Positions 1-4,756 of a stretch of 5,442 nucleotides of DNA are shown in pieces. A program made the position numbers and the translations under genes. The notes under the pieces are model-generated. The model worked only from the letters and a program-made list of their open reading frames with translations. It searched no databases and was not told the origin of the DNA. The stretch is taken from NCBI GenBank assembly GCA_014534415.1, contig JACVRM010000139.1:1-5442 (forward strand). The letters run 5' to 3'. This stretch comes from Thermoleophilia bacterium (GTDB lineage Bacteria; Actinomycetota; Thermoleophilia; Gaiellales; Gaiellaceae). How positions within the stretch are numbered: position 1 is the stretch's first letter; each line of letters begins with the position of its first letter.

Positions 1-87
1 CTCTCGGTCGGCATCGAATCGGCCGGTGACCTGATCGAGGATCTCGCGGCCGCGCTGGTACGGTCGGCCGCCGCGGCGGGCGCGTGA
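1..87 (+). CDS. C-terminal fragment of a PLP-dependent trans-sulfuration enzyme (cystathionine gamma-synthase/lyase family)
   Basis: Only the last 28 codons and the TGA stop are present; the gene enters from the left edge. The visible tail begins LSVGIESAGDLIEDLAAAL and ends in an Ala-rich run. The pattern (R)LSVGIE..DLI.DL..AL is the usual ending of the Cys/Met-metabolism PLP enzymes (cystathionine gamma-synthase, cystathionine gamma-lyase, O-acetylhomoserine sulfhydrylase, methionine gamma-lyase), where the SVGIE segment lies near the active-site carboxylate-binding region. These cytosolic enzymes act on sulfur amino acids. The lysine that binds PLP and the residues that separate the subfamilies lie outside the window, so the exact reaction cannot be assigned. 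The following gene is on the same strand but 108 bases away behind candidate promoters, so a shared transcript is not assumed. Confidence 0.72.
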   Translation, partial: LSVGIESAGDLIEDLAAALVRSAAAAGA

Positions 88-109
88 CGCTTCCGCGACG
101 AAGTCGGCG

Positions 110-138
110 CTGACACGTCGGACCTGACGCGGTAGCGT
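110..138 (+). promoter_or_regulatory. Candidate sigma-70-type promoter upstream of the MBL-fold hydrolase gene
   Basis: CTGACA at 110-115 matches five of six bases of the -35 consensus TTGACA. TAGCGT at 133-138 fits the loose actinobacterial -10 pattern TAnnnT, and the spacer is 17 bases. Transcription would start near 145 and place the palindrome at 156-176 in the 5' leader. The match is suggestive only, because such hexamers also arise by chance. A second candidate -10 lies closer to the gene. Confidence 0.33.
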
Positions 139-155
139 TCCGGTAGGGGCGCTCG

Positions 156-176
156 CGACCCCCTCCCAGGGGGTCG
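156..176. promoter_or_regulatory. Perfect GC-rich palindrome (8-bp arms, 5-base centre) upstream of the hydrolase gene
   Basis: CGACCCCC at 156-163 is the exact reverse complement of GGGGGTCG at 169-176, around the centre TCCCA. There is no T-run after it, so a classical intrinsic terminator for the upstream PLP-enzyme gene is not supported, although terminators without a T-run have been proposed in high-GC actinobacteria. It lies 20 bases before the GTG at 196. If transcription begins at that GTG, the palindrome spans about -40 to -20, where a repressor or activator site would sit. If transcription begins near 145, it would fold in the leader RNA. The symmetry is directly visible; its function is inferred. 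Confidence 0.45.
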
Positions 177-183
177 GCGAGAC

Positions 184-195
184 TACGATCGCACC
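184..195 (+). promoter_or_regulatory. Candidate -10 element (TACGAT) for a leaderless hydrolase transcript
   Basis: TACGAT at 184-189 fits TAnnnT and ends six bases before the GTG at 196. If its first base is -12, then the first base of the GTG is +1, which is the geometry of leaderless mRNAs common in actinobacteria. No purine-rich Shine-Dalgarno sequence precedes this GTG, which agrees with a leaderless start. There is no recognisable -35 hexamer; the palindrome at 156-176 occupies that place. Confidence 0.38.
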
Positions 196-1056
196 GTGCC
201 CGCGCCCGAGCCGCTCGACCTTCTGCATCTCGGCCGCGAGCGTGTGATCGGCTCCTACCTGCTGGAGACAGACGGCGGGCCCGCGCTCTTCGACTGCGGG
301 CCGGCGACCACGGTCGAGACGCTGAAGCGCCGGCTCGCCGAGCGCGGGCTGACGTTGCCAGACGTCAGGCACCTGCTCCTCTCGCACGTCCACCTCGATC
401 ACGCCGGTGCAGCGGGCCTGCTCGTGCGCGAGCACCCGGGCCTGGCCGTCCACGTCTCGGCGATCGGCGCGCCGCACCTCGTCGATCCGACGCGCCTCGA
501 ACGAAGCGCGCGGCGGCTTTACGGCGACATGTTCGACACGCTCTGGGGCGAACTGGCGCCGATCCCGCGAGCGAACGTGAACATCGTCGGCGACCGCGTC
601 CTGGGTCTCGAATGCTTCCCGACGCCGGGCCACGCCTCGCACCACGTCTGCTACGTCGACCGCGAGGGCACGCTGTACGCCGGCGATGCGGCCGGGGTGC
701 GCATCCAGCCCGCCAACTACGTGCTCCCGCCTACCCCGCCCCCCGAGTTCGACCTGGACGCCTGGCTCCGCACACTCACCGAGATCGTCCGGCGCGCGCC
801 TGCCCGGCTCGCGCTGATCCATTTCGGCGTCGCGCACGACCCCGAACCACATCTGGCGCAGCTGCGCGAGCGGCTGGCCGCGTGGACGAGCGAGGTCGAG
901 GACGGCGCCACGCAGGACGAGTTCATCGCGGCACGCCAGGCCGACGCGGCGGCGCTGCCGCCCGGCGATGCGGCCGGGTACGAGCAAGCGATCCCGTTCT
1001 GGCAGTCGTACCTCGGCCTCGCGCGGTACGTCGAGAAACAGCGCGCGGCCGCGTGA
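196..1056 (+). CDS. MBL-fold metallo-hydrolase (ST1585-like style)
   Basis: A 286-residue protein of the metallo-beta-lactamase superfamily, predicted cytosolic, with no signal peptide or membrane segment. The ligand set for a two-metal centre is complete: HVHLDH gives H64, H66, D68 and H69; TPGHASHH gives H146; YAGD gives D164; LIHFG gives H209. The N-terminal strand pair (GSYLLETDGGPALFDCG) is typical of the fold. The general layout, with a roughly 75-residue C-terminal helical tail after H209, resembles the ST1585-like subgroup, whose substrates are mostly unknown, so no specific reaction is assigned. Hydrolysis of an ester, thioester or lactone is typical of the superfamily. GTG at 196 is the only ATG, GTG or TTG in frame after the in-frame TAG at 133-135, so the start is well fixed. 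The 3' end overlaps the MFS gene by four bases (GTGA), suggesting translational coupling and a joint role, such as modifying a compound that the transporter handles. Confidence 0.9.
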   Translation: MPAPEPLDLLHLGRERVIGSYLLETDGGPALFDCGPATTVETLKRRLAERGLTLPDVRHLLLSHVHLDHAGAAGLLVREHPGLAVHVSAIGAPHLVDPTRLERSARRLYGDMFDTLWGELAPIPRANVNIVGDRVLGLECFPTPGHASHHVCYVDREGTLYAGDAAGVRIQPANYVLPPTPPPEFDLDAWLRTLTEIVRRAPARLALIHFGVAHDPEPHLAQLRERLAAWTSEVEDGATQDEFIAARQADAAALPPGDAAGYEQAIPFWQSYLGLARYVEKQRAAA

Positions 1057-2318
1057 GCATCGCCAGCCGGCTCGGACCGCTCGCCGAGCGCGAGTTCCGC
1101 CTGCTTTTCCTCGGCCGGACTACCTCGTTGCTCGGCAGCGCGTTCGCCCCGGTGGCGCTCGCGTTCGCAGTGCTGGACGATCTGGACGGATCGGCGTCGG
1201 CCCTCGGCCTCGTGCTCGCGGCCATCTGGGTGCCGCAGGTCGTCCTGATCCTCGTCGGGGGCGTCTGGGCCGACCGCCTGCCGCGCAACTTCGTGATGGT
1301 CGGCACCGACCTCGTCATGTGCGCGGCGCAGGCGACGGTCGCCGCGCTGCTCATCACCGGCGCGGCGCAGCTGTGGCACCTGTTCGCACTCCAGCTCGTG
1401 CGCGGAACGGCAAACGCGTTCTTCTTTCCGGCGTCGAGCGGGCTCGTACCCCAGGTCGTGAGCGCCGGGCGGCTCCAGCAGGCGAACGCCCTGCTACGGC
1501 TCTCGCACAGCGGGACGGCGGTCGTCGGCGCAGCGGCCGCCGGGATCCTCGTCGCCGCCGCGGGCTCGGGGGCGGCGCTCGCGTTCGACGCGGCCACGTT
1601 CCTCGTCAGTGCTCTGTTCCTCGCCCGCATCCGCGTACCGGGCGTCGCGCGCGCACGGGCGCGCAACTTCGCCGGCGAACTCCGTGAAGGGTGGCGCGAG
1701 GTGGCGTCGCGTCCCTGGCTCTGGTCGATCGTCGTCCAGTTCATGTTCCTGAACGCGTTCGCGCACGGGACGTTCCTCGTGCTGGGGCCCGTGGTCGCCG
1801 AGGCCGAGCTCGGCGGCGCCTCCGCATGGGGCGCGATCCTCGCCTGCGAGGCCGCGGGCATGGCCGTCGGCGCGCTGCTCGTGCTGCGCTTCCGACCGCG
1901 CCGCATCCTGCTCGTCGCGACGCTCGCGCTGTTCCTCGCCGTCCCCGAGTACGGGCTGCTCGCGCTCCCCGCGCCGCTCGTGCTCATCGCGGCCGGCGCC
2001 GTGCTGGCCGGCGTCGCCGTCGAGACCTTCGGCGTGCTCTGGGACACCGCGCTCCAGCAGCAGATCCCGCGCGACCGGCTGTCGCGCGTCTACTCGTTCG
2101 ACGCGCTCGGCTCGTTCGTCTGCATCCCAATCGGGATGTCGATCGCCGGGCCGCTCGGCGCGGCTCTGGGCATCCGCACGACGCTGCTTCTGGCAGGCGG
2201 GGTCGTCGCGGTCACGACACTCGCCGTGCTGCTCGTGCGCGACGTTCGCGGCCTGCGCCGCACGGACGAGCGATTGCCGGTGCCGACCGGCGCAGCGGTC
2301 GCAACGGAGCCGACTTAG
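1053..2318 (+). CDS. MFS transporter, EntS/MFS_3-type exporter
   Basis: A 421-residue major facilitator with about 12 hydrophobic segments, roughly at residues 15-41, 50-71, 80-103, 105-128, 150-172, 174-192, 222-247, 258-279, 284-302, 305-330, 349-372 and 375-396. The loop between helices 2 and 3 has the MFS motif A form GVWADRLPRN (residues 70-79). A cytosolic basic linker (RARARNFAGELREGWREV) separates the two halves. The segment QLVRGTANAFFFPASSGLVPQ and the C-terminal SFDALGSFVCIPIG are typical of the enterobactin-exporter-like MFS_3 group (Pfam PF05977), which are proton-driven drug, siderophore or metabolite exporters. The start is GTG at 1053, in the GTGA overlap with the hydrolase stop. 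The frame stays open upstream to 612, but that part is Arg/Pro-rich and lies inside the hydrolase gene. The tail after residue 397 is hydrophilic. The substrate is unknown. No strong Shine-Dalgarno sequence is seen, consistent with coupled re-initiation. Confidence 0.9.
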   Translation: MSIASRLGPLAEREFRLLFLGRTTSLLGSAFAPVALAFAVLDDLDGSASALGLVLAAIWVPQVVLILVGGVWADRLPRNFVMVGTDLVMCAAQATVAALLITGAAQLWHLFALQLVRGTANAFFFPASSGLVPQVVSAGRLQQANALLRLSHSGTAVVGAAAAGILVAAAGSGAALAFDAATFLVSALFLARIRVPGVARARARNFAGELREGWREVASRPWLWSIVVQFMFLNAFAHGTFLVLGPVVAEAELGGASAWGAILACEAAGMAVGALLVLRFRPRRILLVATLALFLAVPEYGLLALPAPLVLIAAGAVLAGVAVETFGVLWDTALQQQIPRDRLSRVYSFDALGSFVCIPIGMSIAGPLGAALGIRTTLLLAGGVVAVTTLAVLLVRDVRGLRRTDERLPVPTGAAVATEPT

Positions 2319-2370
2319 AACTCGTTTCAGATGACGGCTCGTCGTCAGCGCTTCGTTTGAAACGAGTTCT
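2317..2370. terminator. Perfect 13-bp inverted repeat between convergent genes; probable bidirectional terminator
   Basis: AGAACTCGTTTCA at 2317-2329 is the exact reverse complement of TGAAACGAGTTCT at 2358-2370. Inside, TGACG (2332-2336) can pair with CGTCA (2343-2347), extending the hairpin towards a small loop. The left arm includes two bases of the MFS TAG stop (2316-2318), and the right arm includes the last base of the MATE TAA stop (2372-2370 on the minus strand). The element is notably richer in A and T than its surroundings. Its position between two converging stops suits a terminator serving both strands, but no long T-run follows on either side. A second palindrome, TCGTTT-G-AAACGA (2353-2365), shares the right arm, so a protein-binding site or a dispersed repeat is also possible. 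Confidence 0.68.
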
Positions 2371-3671
2371 TAGGCCCAGCCGGTGACGAGCCAGCGCCGG
2401 CCGCGGAAGCGGGCGCCCATCAGCACGAGCCGTACGACGATCAAGACGAGCAGGGCGAGCCACACACCCACCACGCCCCAGTCCCACGCGAGCGCCGCCG
2501 CCGCGACCGCCGACGAGGCAGCACCGGCGGCGATCATCGACCACATCAGGTAACGGCCGTCCCCCGCACCGATGAGGATCCCGTCGAGAGCGAAGACGGC
2601 ACCGTTCAGCGGCTGCATCAGCGCGAAGACCGGCCAGAGCGCCTGCGCGCGGTCGATCACCGCGTCGTCGCCCGTGAAGACGCGCGGCAATACGCCGACC
2701 AACGCGAACATGACGAGGGCGAAGGAGGCGCCGAGCAGCACCGACATGCCGATCATGCGGACACCCGCCGCGTACGCACCCTGGTCGTTGCCGGCGCCGA
2801 GCATCCGGCCGACGATCACCTGACCGGCGATCGCCACGGCATCGAGGACGAGCGCGAGGAAGGCCCAGAGCTGGAACGCGATCTGGTGTGCCGCGAGCGA
2901 CGCGTCGCCGAAGCGCGTCACGACCGCACCCGCCGCCAGGAACGCGGCGTAGAGGGCGGCCGTCCGCACGAAGATGTGCCGCCCGAAGCCGAGCAGCCGC
3001 CGCATCAACCGGCCGTCGAGCGCCAGCGCTCGCCGCCCACCGCGCAGCATGACCGCCGCGAACGCGAAGCCCATGCCGGCCTGTGCGATCACCGTGCCCC
3101 ACGCGGATCCGGCGATGCCCCAGCCGAAGCCGTAGACGAACAGCACCTCGAGGACGACGTTGGCGGCATTGGCCGTCACGAAGATGGCGAGTGGCACGCG
3201 CAGCCGGTCGACGCCGCGCAGATAGCCCTCGCCCGCGCGCGCGAGAAATGCGAACGGGAAGCCGAGCACCGCGATCCGGATGTACAGCACGGCGTAGTCC
3301 GCCGTCTGGCCGTCGGCGCCCATCGCATCGACGATCGGATCGGCGAGCGCTGCGATCGCGCCCGCGAGCAGACAGCCGAGCGCCAGCGAGAGCCACGCCG
3401 CCTGGATGCCGAGTCGGCGCGCCACACCCGCCTCCCGCGCCCCCGACGCCCGCGCGACCTGAGCCGTCGTCCCGTACGTCAGGAAGTTGAAGACGGCAAA
3501 GACGCCCGTCAGCACCACGGCCGCGAGGCCGAGAGCGGCGAGCTCGGACCGGCCGAGGTGCCCGACGATCGCCGTGTCGACGAGCAGGTACAGCGGCTCG
3601 GCCGCCAGCGACCCGAGCGCGAGCACGGCCAGCCGGAGGATCTCCCGGTCGTGCGGCGAGCGGAGCCGCAC
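2370..3671 (-). CDS. MATE family efflux transporter, DinF-type
   Basis: A 433-residue multidrug and toxic compound extrusion protein in the inner membrane, expected to export cationic or organic compounds in exchange for sodium ions or protons. The N-terminus carries the family signature AEPLYLLVDTAIVGHLG (residues 24-40). Further recognisable segments are GYLRGVDRLRVPLAI (149-163), VLFVYGFGWGIAGSAWGTVI (176-195), AHQIAFQLWAF (261-271), GQVIVGRMLGAG (283-294) and FALDGILIGAGDGRY (360-374). About 12 membrane helices and the C-terminal RFRGRRWLVTG end fit the DinF-like branch, and the length is normal. Residue 17 is Leu (AVLALG) where relatives, as I recall them, often have Pro (AVPALG). The GTG start at 3671 is supported by an in-frame TAG two codons upstream; no clear Shine-Dalgarno sequence precedes it. 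It follows the glycosyltransferase gene by 44 bases and may be co-transcribed with it. The substrate is unknown. Confidence 0.92.
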   Translation of the reverse strand: MRLRSPHDREILRLAVLALGSLAAEPLYLLVDTAIVGHLGRSELAALGLAAVVLTGVFAVFNFLTYGTTAQVARASGAREAGVARRLGIQAAWLSLALGCLLAGAIAALADPIVDAMGADGQTADYAVLYIRIAVLGFPFAFLARAGEGYLRGVDRLRVPLAIFVTANAANVVLEVLFVYGFGWGIAGSAWGTVIAQAGMGFAFAAVMLRGGRRALALDGRLMRRLLGFGRHIFVRTAALYAAFLAAGAVVTRFGDASLAAHQIAFQLWAFLALVLDAVAIAGQVIVGRMLGAGNDQGAYAAGVRMIGMSVLLGASFALVMFALVGVLPRVFTGDDAVIDRAQALWPVFALMQPLNGAVFALDGILIGAGDGRYLMWSMIAAGAASSAVAAAALAWDWGVVGVWLALLVLIVVRLVLMGARFRGRRWLVTGWA

Positions 3672-3714
3672 CGGCTAGCGATCGTCGGCGGAGCCGGTCG
3701 TCAACGGGACCGGC
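3670..3714 (-). promoter_or_regulatory. Alternative-hairpin region between the glycosyltransferase and MATE genes
   Basis: Three short complementary blocks lie in the 44-base gap. Read on the minus strand they are GCCGGTC (3714-3708), GACCGGCT (3699-3692) and AGCCGGT (3676-3670). Block 2 pairs perfectly over 7 bases with block 1 (8-base loop), forming a hairpin that begins one base after the glycosyltransferase stop. Block 2 also pairs perfectly over 7 bases with block 3 (15-base loop), which takes in the first two bases of the MATE GTG. The two hairpins cannot coexist, an attenuator-like or start-masking arrangement. No T-run follows, so a classical terminator is not supported. Chance pairing in GC-rich DNA is a real alternative. 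Confidence 0.35.
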
Positions 3715-3715
3715 G

Positions 3716-4756
3716 TCACCGACGCCGCTCGATCGCCGCCTCGTAGACCGCGACGTAGTCGGCGACCATCCGCTCCGGCGAGAAGCGCCGCTCGACGTAG
3801 CGGCGGCACTCGAGCGGGTCGAGCGCGTCGGCCGCGGCGAGCGCGGCCGCCATCTCGCGGAAGTGATCGACGATCACGCCCGAGACGCCGTGCTCGATGA
3901 CCTCCGGAACCGCCCCGTGGCGCGTCGCGATCACCGGCGTCCCGCACGCCATCGACTCGATCATGACGAGCCCGAATGGCTCCTCCCAGTCGATCAGGAA
4001 CAAGGTGGCGCGCGCGTCCTGGAGCAACTCGACCTTGCGGCCGTGCGGGACCTCGCCGAGGTACTCGATGTCGTTGTGACCGAGGTGCGGCTCGACGAAC
4101 TGCGCGAAGTACTCGAGCTCCTCAGGGTCACGCCGCTTGCCCGCGATTCTGAGCGGCAGGCCGAGCTCGCGAGCCACTGCAATCGCGCGGTGACACCCCT
4201 TGTCGGACGTCATGCGGCCGAGGAAGAGCAGGTACTCGCCCTGGTGGGGCTTCACCGGATAGAGCGAGAGATCGATCGCGTTCGGGACCGTCGCGACCCA
4301 CGGAAGCTCGGGTCGCGGCCGCCGCTGGTTCTGGGAGATCGACACGAGCCCGACACCCGGCGCAACGCGAGCGACGAGCGCGTAGATCTCGCCGGGCACG
4401 CCGTCGAGCGGCCCGTGTGCGGTGTGTACCACGGGCGTGTCGACGGAGCCGCCGAGCACAGCCGCCCACGGTCCGGAGTGGTCGTGGACAACGTCGAACT
4501 CGGCGTGTCGCGCGTAGCACGAGAGCGCGTGTCGTAACTCCGGCTCCGCCATCCCGATCGAGTCGCTCGGTGCTTCCGGGTAGACCCACGAGACGCGCGC
4601 CTTCGTGTGTGAGTCGCCGGACGCGAACAGCGTCACCTCGTGCCCTGCGTCCACCAACCCGTCTGCGAGCAGCGAGACGACGAGCTCGATGCCGCCGTAG
4701 CGGGGCGGCGGCACGGGAAACCACACCGGCGCGATCAGCCCGATGCGGAGAGCCAT
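3716..4756 (-). CDS. GT4-family glycosyltransferase (GT-B fold)
   Basis: A 346-residue retaining glycosyltransferase that transfers a sugar from a nucleotide-sugar donor; acceptor and sugar are unknown. The N-terminal Rossmann half starts MALRIGLIAPVWFPVPPPRYGGIE, with the acceptor-side GGIE loop at 21-24 and DVVHDHSGP at 88-96. The hinge is at VPNAID (157-162), and FLGRMTSDKG (178-187) opens the donor-binding half. The EX7E motif is intact in EEPFGLVMIESMACGTPVIA, with E259 and E267. The C-terminus ends ERRFSPERMVADYVAVYEAAIERRR, the usual GT4 return helix. The frame stays open upstream to an ATG at 4852, but the ATG at 4756 is chosen: a strong GGAGGAGG lies just before it, the protein then starts directly at the first beta strand, and the added 32 residues are low-complexity. 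It overlaps the upstream glucosidase stop as TGATG. The neighbour suggests glucan or compatible-solute glycoside metabolism, but this is inferred. Confidence 0.92.
   Translation of the reverse strand: MALRIGLIAPVWFPVPPPRYGGIELVVSLLADGLVDAGHEVTLFASGDSHTKARVSWVYPEAPSDSIGMAEPELRHALSCYARHAEFDVVHDHSGPWAAVLGGSVDTPVVHTAHGPLDGVPGEIYALVARVAPGVGLVSISQNQRRPRPELPWVATVPNAIDLSLYPVKPHQGEYLLFLGRMTSDKGCHRAIAVARELGLPLRIAGKRRDPEELEYFAQFVEPHLGHNDIEYLGEVPHGRKVELLQDARATLFLIDWEEPFGLVMIESMACGTPVIATRHGAVPEVIEHGVSGVIVDHFREMAAALAAADALDPLECRRYVERRFSPERMVADYVAVYEAAIERRR

Noticed and set aside
612..1052. In-frame upstream extension of the MFS gene to an ATG at 612
   Set aside because: The extra 147 residues are Arg/Pro/Ala-rich, out-of-frame shadow of the hydrolase gene. 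The MFS N-terminus begins naturally at the GTG at 1053 in the GTGA overlap.
968..1687. Plus-strand open frame of 239 codons overlapping the hydrolase end and the MFS gene
   Set aside because: Arg-rich shadow frame with no family features.
923..2047. Long open frame (374 codons) on the minus strand opposite the hydrolase and MFS genes
   Set aside because: Ser/Ala/Thr/Arg-rich low-complexity translation with no recognisable domain; typical antisense frame in GC-rich coding DNA. The plus-strand genes have clear families.
2331..2360. Possible small gene or sRNA in the convergent gap
   Set aside because: The space is filled by the inverted repeat, and no start codon with a usable frame or separate promoter is visible.
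2212..3396. Minus-strand open frame of 394 codons overlapping the MATE gene
   Set aside because: Arg/Ala-rich frame-shifted reading of the MATE gene, running through the terminator region; not protein-like.
3676..3704. Minus-strand promoter for the MATE gene using TTGACG (3704-3699) as -35
   Set aside because: No TAnnnT hexamer lies at a suitable 16-18 base spacing, and the motif falls in a predicted hairpin loop.
2886..3746. Plus-strand open frame of 286 codons opposite the MATE gene
   Set aside because: Rich in Arg, Glu, Gln, His and Asp with no domain or hydrophobic core pattern; the MATE gene on the minus strand explains this DNA.
3863..4537. Plus-strand open frame of 224 codons opposite the glycosyltransferase
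   Set aside because: Antisense shadow of the glycosyltransferase, whose motifs (GGIE, EX7E) are intact on the minus strand.
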